Shown: positions 42,712-51,919 of the stretch, piece after piece | Layout of the letters: each line of letters begins with the position of its first letter | How positions within the stretch are numbered: position 1 is the first letter of the stretch | DNA from: Pseudochrobactrum asaccharolyticum | Lineage (GTDB): Bacteria; Pseudomonadota; Alphaproteobacteria; Rhizobiales; Rhizobiaceae | Assembly: GCF_003314995.1 (NCBI RefSeq) | Contig: NZ_QNRH01000008.1 | Span: 1-64,000, forward strand | Length of the DNA stretch: 64,000 nucleotides | Direction of reading: 5' to 3' | Program-made: the position numbers and the translations under genes | Notes under the pieces: model-generated | What the model was told of the DNA's origin: nothing | Seen by the model: the letters and a program-made list of their open reading frames with translations, nothing else | Database searches by the model: none

Positions 42712-43986
42712 TTACTTCGCAGGCTTGTACCAGCTGTCGAGGCCCTTCTGCAGCTTTTCGCCGGCCTGTTCAGGTGTCACTGTGCCATTGATAACATTGG
42801 CGGATTCAATCCAGGTTTCATTTTCCAGATTTGGTGTACCGCGTGAGAGGATCTGGTAGGTCGAACGGATGGTCGACTTACAATCCTTACGCCAGCCAAC
42901 CATTTCCGCAGCCAGAGGATCTTCCAGCTTGATTTCGTTGGAAGACAGGCTGAAGAAGCCCGGCAGCGCATTCGCATAAATGGTTGCGAACTCATCCGAT
43001 GCCACCCAGTTCAGGAATTTGGCAGCAGCTTCCGGATTTTTGGTCTTGGCATTCATGCCGATCCCCAGATCGTTGTGATCAGAGATATAGCAAGTGTCGC
43101 CGTCTTTACGCACCGGAGGCGGGAAAGCGCCCATTTTGAAATCAACCTGCGGGTTGAAAACGCTAATTTCCCATGAGCCGGTCGGATAGATTGCAGCACG
43201 GCCAAGGGTGAACAGGTTCTGGCTGTCCGGATAGGTCTGGGCTTCAAAGCCGTCGCCGAGATAATCTTTCCATTTTGCAAGGGTTTTGAAAGGATCAACC
43301 CAGTCTGCATCGGTCAGTTTCTGTGTACCGGCGATCAGAGCTTTGCGGCCTTCTTCACCCTTCCAGTAGGTCGGGCCGATATTCTGATAGCCCATTGTTG
43401 CGGCTTCCCAGAGATCCTTCGTGCCCATAGCCATCGGAATGTAATTGCCGTCGGCTTTGATCTTTTCCAGAGCCGCGAAGAATTCCTCTTCGGTCTTCGG
43501 AACGCTGACGCCTACTTTTTCAAAGGCATCTTTATTATAGATAAAGCCGTGAATAACCGAAGCAACCGGCACGCAGAATGCGGTTTTGCCATCGTCGGTC
43601 TGCCATGCGGATTTTGCCACATCGCTGAAGTTCTTCATGCCTTCCAGATCATTCAGGGAAGACAGCTGACCTTTGTCAAAGAGTGCCAGCGACTTGTCGA
43701 ACGGACGGCAGGTAATGATGTCACCGGCAGTACCGGCATCGAGTTTCGCACCCAACGCCGCATCATATTCAGTCGGCGTTGAAGGGTTAAAGGTCACTTT
43801 GATGCCCGGATTGGCTGCTTCAAAAGCCGGAATGAGCTTTTCCTGCCAGATCGGCAGATCATCATTACGCCAGCTTTCGATGGTCAGTGTCACATCGGCA
43901 GCGGAAGCTGCAGAGACACCAGCCATAGCAGCAGCACCAAGTACACTTGATGCCAGCAATGCGGAACTGAAATTCTTAAAGTTCAT
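42712..43986 (-). CDS. Sugar ABC substrate-binding protein
   Basis: A 424-aa CUT1 binding protein with a signal peptide (ending GVSAASA before ADVTL). Cluster-1 features are LIPAFEAANPGIKVTFNPST, GDIITCRPFDKSLALFDKGQ, AIYPTGSWEISVFNPQ and KFLNWVASDEFATIYANALP. Gene order (binding protein, F, G, oxidoreductase, ATPase) with a divergent BadF-type kinase matches the N-acetylglucosamine/chitobiose uptake loci of rhizobia; the substrate is inferred from this. Confidence 0.9.
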   Translation of the reverse strand: MNFKNFSSALLASSVLGAAAMAGVSAASAADVTLTIESWRNDDLPIWQEKLIPAFEAANPGIKVTFNPSTPTEYDAALGAKLDAGTAGDIITCRPFDKSLALFDKGQLSSLNDLEGMKNFSDVAKSAWQTDDGKTAFCVPVASVIHGFIYNKDAFEKVGVSVPKTEEEFFAALEKIKADGNYIPMAMGTKDLWEAATMGYQNIGPTYWKGEEGRKALIAGTQKLTDADWVDPFKTLAKWKDYLGDGFEAQTYPDSQNLFTLGRAAIYPTGSWEISVFNPQVDFKMGAFPPPVRKDGDTCYISDHNDLGIGMNAKTKNPEAAAKFLNWVASDEFATIYANALPGFFSLSSNEIKLEDPLAAEMVGWRKDCKSTIRSTYQILSRGTPNLENETWIESANVINGTVTPEQAGEKLQKGLDSWYKPAK

Positions 43987-44729
43987 TTTTCTCTCCCCGC
44001 GGCGCGCTCACATCCGGCGCGTCATGAAACGTGTTTGTTTCTGTTCTTAAAGCGGTTCCGGTTCATGCTGAAACATTGAAACCGCTCTATTTTTGTTTTG
44101 AACCACGCATCTTGTTCCGAAAACCGCTTCACACTTTTCGGTATGCGCTTTAGAACTCCGGTTTTCCGGATCATCATTCTGGTCTGCACCGCTGCCATTA
44201 CCGGCACCGGTTTTCACACTCTTTTGCCTATTCAGACATAAGGACAGGAAATCATGTCCGGCAGCCTGTGAACAGAACCACTTATTGCGGTAAGAATAAT
44301 TCCCGAAGTTCCCTCACGGCCGGACTGGTTCTATATTGGATAATAAACCAACCGGTCTCAGTTCCCCCTTAAGACCTCTTCTCCCGTCTGTTCTCCGATA
44401 GAGTAATGCGTAAATATCGTTTGCTGTCCAGCAAAAGCAAAGATTTTATCACCATTACTTGCATTCACGTGCAGTCGTCTTATTCAAACAGCAATATTGG
44501 TTCTATTTTTTTCGACCATATGGATCATCATAAAAGACCATTCTTGAATACCAATTCCCTGACTGGCATCGGACAGACATAATGCGACTCGCAAAATCAC
44601 CCCGCTGGTTGTTCGTCAGGTTACCCGCGAAATTAAAACGATTTAAATAAGATTATACTTTGAATTGGCAATTTGTGTTACCTGCAATAAAAACGGCACC
44701 AGAAACGGACAAAGAATCGGGAGCATGAT
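43987..44729. other. Divergent control region of the amino-sugar locus
   Basis: About 740 bp without a gene. It holds a repeat element at 44050-44152 and the promoters for both sides. The word TGGTTCTAT occurs near 44330 and 44494 with nearby AACCA/ACCA complements, which could be operator halves. No regulator gene is linked in the window. Confidence 0.5.
44050..44152. repeat. Rhizobiales intergenic palindromic repeat
   Basis: An AGCGGTT/AACCGCT arm followed by CGCATCTTGTTCCGAAAACC and CACACTTTTCGGTATGCGC, the RIME-like element also seen at 60312-60415 in this window. Confidence 0.7.
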
Positions 44730-45608
44730 GTGGCGGATTATATTCTTGGCATAGATGGCGGCGGCACCGGCTGTCGTGCAGCGATTGCAGACACATCCGG
44801 TAAAGTTCTGGGGACAGGTCAGGCAGGCCCTGCCAATATCATGACCGATATGGATACATCTGTCGTCAATATTCTCGCTGCAACAGATGCTGCCCTTCTT
44901 GCTGCAGAGCTACCGGTACATGCCTATAGCCGTATTACCGCTTGTCTAGGTCTGGCTGGCGCCAATGTCTCCGGCGTTGCCGCACAATTGCAACAAGCCC
45001 TGCCCTTTGCGCAAAGCAGCGTCGTGTCTGACGGCATTATCGCCTTGCAAGGTGCTATCGGTGATGCAGACGGTGTGGTGGTTATCCTCGGTACCGGCTC
45101 TGTCTATATCTCCCGCAGCAATAATGCTGTCACGATGAAAGGCGGCTGGGGCTTCAAAGTCAGCGATCTTGGTGGCGGCGCCCGTCTTGGCCAGAAGCTG
45201 ATTGAAGAATCCCTGCTGGCCTATGACGGCATTTATCAGCGCAGCCCGCTCAGCAATGCTTTGCTTGCGCATTTCAACGATGAGCCACATGCCATTGTGC
45301 GTTTTGCCCATGATGCCCGCCCGAATGATTTCGGACAATTTGCGCCGCTGGTGTTTGAATATGCCGCAATGAATGATCCGCTGGCTGACAAAATCCTCAA
45401 GCAATCGGTCGAGACGATTGAAGCAGCACTCGATGCTTCAATGTGTGATGATCAACCGGTGCTGTCACTGATCGGTGGTCTCGGCGCACTTTATGGCCCA
45501 CGTCTTTCTGCCCGCTATCAGCCACGTCTACGCGCGCCGCAAGCCGACGCCCTGACCGGAGCCGTGGCACTGGCCGCAAAACTCTACGCTCAAACGGCAC
45601 AATCCTGA
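44730..45608 (+). CDS. BadF/BadG-type amino-sugar kinase (GlcNAc/GlcN kinase-like)
   Basis: A 292-aa ASKHA ATPase. Phosphate-1 motif ILGIDGGGTGCRAAIADTSG, the ACLGLAGANVSGV region, phosphate-2 VVVILGTGSVYISR, and GGWGFKVSDLGGGARLG typical of N-acetylglucosamine and glucosamine kinases. It would phosphorylate the sugar imported by the divergent ABC system. Starts at GTG with GGGAG upstream. Its stop overlaps the denV start (TGATG). Confidence 0.88.
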   Translation: MADYILGIDGGGTGCRAAIADTSGKVLGTGQAGPANIMTDMDTSVVNILAATDAALLAAELPVHAYSRITACLGLAGANVSGVAAQLQQALPFAQSSVVSDGIIALQGAIGDADGVVVILGTGSVYISRSNNAVTMKGGWGFKVSDLGGGARLGQKLIEESLLAYDGIYQRSPLSNALLAHFNDEPHAIVRFAHDARPNDFGQFAPLVFEYAAMNDPLADKILKQSVETIEAALDASMCDDQPVLSLIGGLGALYGPRLSARYQPRLRAPQADALTGAVALAAKLYAQTAQS

Positions 45609-46000
45609 TGACCCGTATCAATTGCATACCACCACAGGAACTGACCGGTCCGCATCTGGTGGCAGAATATCGTGAGTTACCGCGTATCTTCACGCTGGCC
45701 CGTGCCGCTATTGAACGTGGTGAACAACCCGATGATCCGCGTAATCCGCGCAGCTATACACTTGGCAAAGGCCATGTGCGGTTTTTCTATCCGCGTCTGG
45801 GCTTTCTGGTAAAGCGTCAGCAGGCATTGATTGATGAAATGCTGCGGCGTGAATATCAACCGTCCTACCGCACCACGGAGCATTTGATTGAGAATATTCC
45901 GGCACAATGGTGCGCCGACTGGCAACCGGATGAAGCAGCAATCGCACTCAATAAAGCACGCATTGCCGAGCGCCTGAACAAACCGGATTCAAAAGATTAA
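45608..46000 (+). CDS. denV: Pyrimidine dimer DNA glycosylase (T4 endonuclease V, DenV)
   Basis: A 130-aa protein co-linear with phage T4 endonuclease V. It starts MTRINCIPPQELTGPHLVAE with YRELPRIF, so the nucleophile Thr2, Arg3 and catalytic Glu23 are all in the right places. LGKGHVRFFYPRLGFLVKRQ and EAAIALNKARIAERL match the rest. The enzyme cuts the glycosyl bond of UV-induced cyclobutane dimers and then nicks the abasic site. It is translationally coupled to the sugar kinase gene, an unusual partnership. Confidence 0.92.
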   Translation: MTRINCIPPQELTGPHLVAEYRELPRIFTLARAAIERGEQPDDPRNPRSYTLGKGHVRFFYPRLGFLVKRQQALIDEMLRREYQPSYRTTEHLIENIPAQWCADWQPDEAAIALNKARIAERLNKPDSKD

Positions 46001-46029
46001 AAGAATAGCGTATAGCATTGTATAAAAAT

Positions 46030-46062
46030 AAAAAACTCCGCATTCATCATGCGGAGTTTTTT
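46030..46062. terminator. Bidirectional terminator
   Basis: 13-bp stem AAAAAACTCCGCA / TGCGGAGTTTTTT between the convergent denV and sdaA genes. Confidence 0.95.
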
Positions 46063-46081
46063 GTATTTCATAGAGATAAAA

Positions 46082-47485
46082 TTAACACTCAACCACATTC
46101 ACGGCCAGCCCGCCGAGACTGGTTTCCTTATAGCGCTCATTCATATCCACACCGGTTTGACGCATTGTTTCAATACAGGCATCAAGCGGCACAAAATGCG
46201 TACCATCGCCCTTCACGGCCAATGACGCACCGGTTACAGCTTTCACCGCACCAAGCGCATTACGCTCAATGCAAGGCACCTGCACCAGTCCGGCAATCGG
46301 ATCACATGTCATACCCAGATGATGCTCCAACGCGATCTCTGCCGCATTTTCGATCTGCTCCGGCGTACCACCAAGCACAGCCGCAAGACCTGCCGCCGCC
46401 ATAGCAGAAGCCGAACCGACCTCACCCTGACAACCAACCTCGGCGCCGGAGATCGACGCATTATGCTTGATAATACCGCCAACCGCAGATGAGGTCAGCA
46501 AAAAGTCGCGAATGCCCTTCTGGTCTGCATCATCATGGAAATGCAGGTAATAGCGCATGACGGCAGGAACAACACCGGCTGCACCATTGGTCGGCGCGGT
46601 CACAACGCGGCCACCGGCGGCGTTTTCCTCATTCACCGCCATCGCATAGACGGACAGCCAATCATTGGCCAGCAGCGGATTATGACGGTTCTGGCGCCAT
46701 TCTTCATTCAGACGATCATGCAACTGCTTGGCACGGCGGCGCACATTCAATCCGCCCGGCATAATGCCTTCCTGTGTCAGCCCGCGCTCAATACAGCTGC
46801 GCATGGCATCCCAGATTTTATCCAGCCCCGCATCCAGCTCTTCACGGCTCATACGGGTTTCTTCATTAGCGCGCTTCATTTCCGCAATGGAAAGACCGCT
46901 CTTAACCGACATTTCCAGCATCTCTTTTGCCGAAGCAAAAGGATAAGGCACATTATTATCGACCGGAGGTTTGCCGCCGCTCACACGCGTAGCGTTCAGC
47001 TCTTCTTCCGTGACAATAAAGCCGCCGCCGATAGAATAATAAACGCGGCGCAGCAGAACGCGGTCGTCACGATCCAGCGCTTCAAACGCCAGACCATTGG
47101 CATGACCCGGCAAGGCCACTTTACGATCCATCACCAGATCGGCTTTCGGATCAAAATCATAAGCCGGATGTCCGGTCGGGCGAATTTTATGCTCTTCATT
47201 CACCTTGGCCAGCAGAGCATCCATTTTGTCCGGATCGATATTGGCCGGTAAATATCCGCAAAGGCCGAGAATAACCGCACGGTCGGTTGCATGACCGATG
47301 CCGGTAAATGCCAGTGAGCCATGCAAATAGGCTTTGATCCGCGTGACTTTCGCATTATGCGGACGCGGCCACTGGCCGTCTTTCAATTCTTTAAGAAACT
47401 GATGCCCTGCCGTCATCGGTCCCATTGTATGAGAACTCGACGGCCCGATGCCAATTTTAAACAGGTCAAAAACTGACAGGAACAT
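46082..47485 (-). CDS. sdaA: L-serine dehydratase (single-chain, Fe-S)
   Basis: A 467-aa L-serine ammonia-lyase that converts serine to pyruvate and ammonia. The beta-type domain begins [20 protein letters not shown]; the alpha-type domain has [54 protein letters not shown] and a terminal Cys (VNVVEC), which supply 4Fe-4S and autoinhibition residues. Monocistronic. Confidence 0.95.
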   Translation of the reverse strand: MFLSVFDLFKIGIGPSSSHTMGPMTAGHQFLKELKDGQWPRPHNAKVTRIKAYLHGSLAFTGIGHATDRAVILGLCGYLPANIDPDKMDALLAKVNEEHKIRPTGHPAYDFDPKADLVMDRKVALPGHANGLAFEALDRDDRVLLRRVYYSIGGGFIVTEEELNATRVSGGKPPVDNNVPYPFASAKEMLEMSVKSGLSIAEMKRANEETRMSREELDAGLDKIWDAMRSCIERGLTQEGIMPGGLNVRRRAKQLHDRLNEEWRQNRHNPLLANDWLSVYAMAVNEENAAGGRVVTAPTNGAAGVVPAVMRYYLHFHDDADQKGIRDFLLTSSAVGGIIKHNASISGAEVGCQGEVGSASAMAAAGLAAVLGGTPEQIENAAEIALEHHLGMTCDPIAGLVQVPCIERNALGAVKAVTGASLAVKGDGTHFVPLDACIETMRQTGVDMNERYKETSLGGLAVNVVEC

Positions 47486-47690
47486 AGAAGATTACCGCTC
47501 TTTCATTTTTTTGAAAGTGCAGGCAAATCACCGCCTGCAAACTCCCTCATCTCAAGCCTTATATAACCCGTTATGCGGTTCTGTAAAACCGGATCAGATC
47601 AGTGTCTCACTTAATATGGTTGTATCATGCGCAAAATACACCACAAACCAGCAAGAAAACGACAAAGCTGCGATAAAAACTTTGTCATAT

Positions 47691-47729
47691 CACAATAAAA
47701 AATCACCGGGCTGATAAGCACCGGTGATT
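47691..47729 (-). terminator. Terminator of the 32-aa membrane protein gene
   Basis: 9-bp stem AATCACCGG / CCGGTGATT with a run of T on the minus strand, 33 bp after the stop codon. Confidence 0.85.
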
Positions 47730-47762
47730 TAAACGCTCTGAAATTTCTTTGAATATCCGTGA

Positions 47763-47861
47763 TTATACGGAGAACAAATAGGTCAACAAAATTACAGCGG
47801 CCAATCCAACAACTGCCCAAAGGGTTACCCCCCAGCAGGACTTCTGAACTGTTTCATCCAT
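47763..47861 (-). CDS. Predicted 32-aa single-span membrane protein
   Basis: MDETVQKSCWGVTLWAVVGL followed by AAVILLTYLFSV: a short charged head and one hydrophobic span. The terminator directly downstream supports a transcribed gene. An in-frame upstream ATG (47891) would add ten basic residues. No clear ribosome site is seen for either start. Function unknown. Confidence 0.5.
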   Translation of the reverse strand: MDETVQKSCWGVTLWAVVGLAAVILLTYLFSV

Positions 47862-48248
47862 GGAATATTTTACTCGTTTCCGGTATTTCATTCATGAGAA
47901 CATGCACCGCACTATTGCTATGCCTGTCTGAGATTTATACTCCAAAGCCCTGTCACAAGCAATCTGCAATTGCGTCAAAACCATGACATAGCAGCTATGC
48001 AAATTTACCATAATAGAAAAACATTTTATTTATCAATATATTAAATCAATTTTCTCAAGCTGCCATATTTACCATTCCGGCAAAACTCTGTCAGAACCCC
48101 GCATAATAACCACGTATAAACGCCTTTTACGATCCGTTATCCAGCCAGAAACCCTTCCGAAACAGACAAGAGCATCTCAGCTTGTCATCCGACACAAACT
48201 CATTGTAGCTATAGCAACCAAGCCACAACACTCTGCTGAAAGTCTACA
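47862..48248. other. Intergenic region without a gene
   Basis: About 390 bp, AT-rich in the middle. It should contain the promoters of the 32-aa protein and of the DUF1624 gene; no motif stands out. Confidence 0.4.
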
Positions 48249-49262
48249 ATGAATCCGGCCAGCACTGCCCTTAACGCTGAAACACCGATGAAATCCGGCA
48301 CACGTCTCGGACGTTTGGACATTGCCCGCGGGGTGGCGCTGATTGCCATGGCAATCTATCACTTCGGCTGGGATCTCGAGTTTTTCGGCTATCTGGCACA
48401 AGGCAGCGCCAGTCAGGGCTGGTGGCGTATTTTTGCCCGCTGCATCGCCTCCAGCTTTCTGTTTCTGGTCGGGTTCAGCCTGGTACTTGCCCATGCACGA
48501 GCCATCCGCTGGAAACCCTTTATGATACGGCTGGCGCAAGTGGTGCTTGCTGCCGCTGCTATCAGTCTGCTGACATGGTTCTTCATGCCGCAGGGGTTCA
48601 TCTTTTTCGGTATTCTCCATCAGATTGCTCTGGCAAGTCTGCTCGGCCTGTTATTCTTACGTAGCCCCGTATGGCTGACCATTCTGCTTGCTGCTGCAAT
48701 CATTGCCACGCCGGTTTATTATCGCGCTGAATTCTTCAACCATCCGGCACTATGGTGGGTCGGGCTCTCCAGCATCAATCCGATTTCCAATGATTATGTG
48801 CCGCTGTTTCCGTGGTTCGGGGCTGTGCTTCTCGGCATTGCAAGTGCCCGCATCATGCAGGCAACAGGCCTCCTGCGTCTGCTGCAAGGCGGCATCAAAC
48901 CACAATGGCTTGAGCGCCTGCTCACCTTTATCGGTCGCCATAGCCTGATTTTCTATCTGGTACACCAGCCGGTTCTGATCGGACTGCTCTACGGCTTTTC
49001 AGCAATCCTCCCGCCATCACCGGCACTTCAGGCAGCCAATTTTGTCAATCAATGCACAGTTCAGTGCAGCGCCAATGGGGATGAGCAGCTTTGCAGGGTG
49101 TATTGCAGCTGTATGCTGGAGACGATTGAGGCGAATAATCTCTCAAACTTACTGAGAAGCCCCGCTGCGACAGACGAAGAACGGCAGAAACTCAGTGCTT
49201 TTTCCGCGCAATGCGTGATTACAGCGGTTCCAGTTAAGACTGAATCGTTGGAACCGCTGTAA
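48249..49262 (+). CDS. DUF1624 (HGSNAT-like) membrane acyltransferase
   Basis: A 337-aa membrane protein. The N-terminus RLGRLDIARGVALIAMAIYH with FGWDLEFFGY and the later PLFPWFGAVLLGIASARI and GRHSLIFYLVHQPVLIGLLY are typical of DUF1624 and related acyltransferase-3-like proteins, with about eight spans. A soluble C-terminal tail holds five Cys (QCTVQCSANGDEQLCRVYCS). The last 13 residues (TAVPVKTESLEPL) and the stop come from an inserted repeat element, so the original end may have been different. Confidence 0.82.
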   Translation: MNPASTALNAETPMKSGTRLGRLDIARGVALIAMAIYHFGWDLEFFGYLAQGSASQGWWRIFARCIASSFLFLVGFSLVLAHARAIRWKPFMIRLAQVVLAAAAISLLTWFFMPQGFIFFGILHQIALASLLGLLFLRSPVWLTILLAAAIIATPVYYRAEFFNHPALWWVGLSSINPISNDYVPLFPWFGAVLLGIASARIMQATGLLRLLQGGIKPQWLERLLTFIGRHSLIFYLVHQPVLIGLLYGFSAILPPSPALQAANFVNQCTVQCSANGDEQLCRVYCSCMLETIEANNLSNLLRSPAATDEERQKLSAFSAQCVITAVPVKTESLEPL

Positions 49263-49308
49263 CTATTTGTTTTTACGCATTATCCGACGCAAAACCGGTT
49301 CCCACTTT
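49221..49308 (+). repeat. 88-bp repeat element, copy 1
   Basis: Begins ACAGCGGTTCCAGTTAAGAC, includes the inverted arm TTGGAACCGCTGT and ends ACCGGTTCCCACTTT. It matches copy 2 (inverted) at all but about two positions and overlaps the end of the DUF1624 gene. Confidence 0.9.
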
Positions 49309-49386
49309 TGCTGGAAATGCTATAAAACGCAAGAAGGGCAGCCCGTTCAATAAGAACAAACTGCCCTTCCAAGCGAAGTTTCATTA

Positions 49387-49773
49387 TCAGGTGCGGACAC
49401 CAAGCTCAGCCATACGGCCAATGCAGGCTTCTTCCACCTGATCCAGTTCGCTGAGTGTTTCATCAATATCACGGCGTTTCTGGCGCAAATCCTCGCGCTT
49501 TTCTTCCACGCGCTTGATCAGCAGACGCAGCTGACCGGCCTCGCCCGGCGGCTCGCGATACATCTGAATAATTTCGTGAATTTCCGCGATGGAAAAACCA
49601 AGCCGTTTACCGCGCATAATCTGTTTAAGCAAATGCCGGTCAGACGGGCGGAACAAGCGTGTCCGACCACGGCGCAGAGGATGAATTAACCCCTCATCCT
49701 CATAAAAGCGCAGAGTTCGTGTGGAAATCCCAAACTCCCTCGTCAGCTCCGTAATCGAATAATATTCACGCAT
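49387..49773 (-). CDS. MerR-family transcriptional regulator
   Basis: A 128-aa regulator. The winged HTH is YYSITELTREFGISTRTLRF then YEDEGLIHPLRRGRTRLF, followed by a dimerising coiled coil (VEEKREDLRQKRRDIDETLS) and a single Cys near the end. Lack of a metal-binding Cys pair argues against a metal sensor; it resembles the LiuR-type group. It is enclosed by two inverted copies of an 88-bp repeat. Target unknown. Confidence 0.82.
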   Translation of the reverse strand: MREYYSITELTREFGISTRTLRFYEDEGLIHPLRRGRTRLFRPSDRHLLKQIMRGKRLGFSIAEIHEIIQMYREPPGEAGQLRLLIKRVEEKREDLRQKRRDIDETLSELDQVEEACIGRMAELGVRT

Positions 49774-50048
49774 TTAGTCCACCAATTCGTTTTATTCTCT
49801 TTTGTGACACCGCATTTACGTAAAAGTCAATATTTCATTCGTAAATGCGATTATTCACAAACCGTCATTTCCTGCAAAATCTCATCTTCGCTCTTGAAAA
49901 CGACGATACTCATGCACCTTGTTTCGCCCGAATGACAGCAATTATCTGCACTTTGAGCAAAAACAATATTCATATGTAATAATAATAATTACGCAACAAA
50001 AAATCTCATAAGGCGTGTATGGCGTAATTTTATAGCATTTGCGAGCCC
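49774..50048. other. Region upstream of merR, no gene
   Basis: AT-rich stretch with the merR promoter and the flank of repeat copy 2; no gene. Confidence 0.4.
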
Positions 50049-50136
50049 AAAGTGGGAACCGATTTTGCGTCGGATAATGCGTAAAAACAAATAATTACAG
50101 CGGTTCCAACGATTCAGTCTTAACTGGAACCGCTGT
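50049..50136 (-). repeat. 88-bp repeat element, copy 2 (inverted)
   Basis: Reverse complement of copy 1 at 49221-49308 with about two differences. It lies 14 bp past the end of mgtE. Confidence 0.9.
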
Positions 50137-50150
50137 AAATCACGAATATT

Positions 50151-51572
50151 TTAGCTGAACGAAAATCCGAACCACCAGGTCGCAAGCCCGAGAAAGGCAA
50201 AGAACCCGATCACATCGGTGACTGTGGTTACAAAAACCGCCGAAGCAATGGCCGGATCGGCACCCAGACGATGCAGTAAAAGCGGAATGAGAATACCGCC
50301 CAATGCAGCAGCCAGCATATTGATGATCATTGCACTGCCGATAATGCCGCCAAGCTGCGCATTATCAAACCAGAAACCGGCAACCGCGCCGATCATAACG
50401 GCAAACATCATACCATTGAGCAGACCGATCAGGGCTTCACGGCGGATAACACGTGCAGCATTGTGAATATCAATATTACGGGTCGCGATAGCACGCACCG
50501 TCACTGTCATAGTCTGCGTTGCCGCATTACCACCCATAGAGGCAACGATCGGCATCAGCACAGCCAGTGCCACCATTTGCTGAATTGTGCCGTCGAACAG
50601 GCCAATCACGGAAGCTGAGAGAAACGCCGTAAACAGATTGACGAACAGCCAAGGTGAGCGTGAACGGGCAATTGTCATAAAGCTGTCGGACAATTCTTCA
50701 TCGCCCACACCGCCGAGGCGCATAATGTCCTCTTCGGCCTCTTCCTGAATAACGTCCACCACATCGTCAATGGTCAGCACGCCGACAAGACGCTCATTCT
50801 CATCGAGAACAGCGGTGGAGAGCAGGTTATATTGCTCGAAAATCTGCGCAGCTTCTTCCTGATCCATCGTCGCAGGAATAGCATGGCGTGCTTCAACCAT
50901 CAGATCTTCCACCCGTACAACACGCTGCACGCGCAACAGGCGATCAAGATCAATCGTACCAAGCAGATGAAATGCCGGATCAATCACAAAAACCTGCGAG
51001 AAACGATCCGGCAGATCATTATCCTCACGCATATAGTCAATCGTCTGACCAATCGTCCAGAACGGCGGCACAGCGACAAATTCCGTCTGCATACGGCGCC
51101 CTGCACTGTCTTCCGGATATTCCAGCGCGCGGCGCAAGCGGATACGCTCGGTAAATGGCAGCTTGGCCAGAATTTCATCCTGATCCTGCTGATCCATATC
51201 CTCAAGAATATAAACCGCATCATCGGAATCCAGTTCCTGCACACCCTCGGCAATCTGCTCGTTGGGCATGGCATCCACGATCTCAAGACGGATCGCTTCA
51301 TCAACTTCGGTCAGCGCCTCAAAGTCAAACTCATCACCGAGCAGCTCCACCAGAGACTGACGCTCAGTGCCGTCAAGGGCTTCGAGCAGATGCCCGAGCT
51401 CGGATGAATGGAGATCGCGAACTTCCTCACGCACACTATCAGCATCGCGGGCGTCAAGCGCCTCCTCGATACGGGTAACCAGTGCTTCACTGACAGAACC
51501 GTCCTCATCATACACATCCTCGCGAATGTGTTTTTCTGAATCGATGTTTTGGGACGGGTCAATGTGCTGCAT
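50151..51572 (-). CDS. mgtE: Magnesium transporter MgtE
   Basis: A 473-aa Mg2+ channel. The N-terminal superhelical MgtE domain is followed by two CBS domains (VEDLMVEARHAIPATMDQEE, LVGVLTIDDVVDVIQEEAEE) and five membrane spans. The conserved pore and TM motifs are VLMPIVASMGGNAATQTMTV and VTTVTDVIGFFAFLGLA with the cation-binding Asp. Start chosen at ATG 51572 (MQHIDPSQNIDSEKH); the longer frame adds 12 residues. Confidence 0.95.
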   Translation of the reverse strand: MQHIDPSQNIDSEKHIREDVYDEDGSVSEALVTRIEEALDARDADSVREEVRDLHSSELGHLLEALDGTERQSLVELLGDEFDFEALTEVDEAIRLEIVDAMPNEQIAEGVQELDSDDAVYILEDMDQQDQDEILAKLPFTERIRLRRALEYPEDSAGRRMQTEFVAVPPFWTIGQTIDYMREDNDLPDRFSQVFVIDPAFHLLGTIDLDRLLRVQRVVRVEDLMVEARHAIPATMDQEEAAQIFEQYNLLSTAVLDENERLVGVLTIDDVVDVIQEEAEEDIMRLGGVGDEELSDSFMTIARSRSPWLFVNLFTAFLSASVIGLFDGTIQQMVALAVLMPIVASMGGNAATQTMTVTVRAIATRNIDIHNAARVIRREALIGLLNGMMFAVMIGAVAGFWFDNAQLGGIIGSAMIINMLAAALGGILIPLLLHRLGADPAIASAVFVTTVTDVIGFFAFLGLATWWFGFSFS

Positions 51573-51919
51573 GAGAACCGTTTCAGTATGAGAGTAAAAA
51601 ATCAGCAAAAAATAACGCTATGCGAAAAACAGCATCTACCAAAATTTTATATCGGTATTGTGTCTTTTAAAAATGCGGTCGCGCATTGTGTTCTCTATAA
51701 AAAAACACCTCTCTTACGGCAAGCAATTTCCTCTGCTCCCTCCATCGTAAAAATGTCACGCTTTCACTTTACTGAACCCGCGAGCCTGATCAGCTTTGTT
51801 GAAGATCATATTCGCAAATGCTAAATAGCCTTATTTCCCTCGACAATGTCTAGCAGTCGACGCATCCTTCATGCTAGAGCGCCAATAAAGGCACTTTTAA
51901 CCGCACAGACAGGTTTCCG
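51573..51919. other. mgtE upstream region, no gene
   Basis: About 350 bp between divergent genes. I looked for a magnesium riboswitch and could not recognise one. Confidence 0.4.

Noticed and set aside
46535-47251. 238-codon plus-strand frame across sdaA
   Set aside because: Antisense to serine dehydratase motifs; no supporting features.
51573-51919. Possible magnesium riboswitch before mgtE
   Set aside because: No M-box-like conserved elements or transcription attenuator could be recognised by eye.
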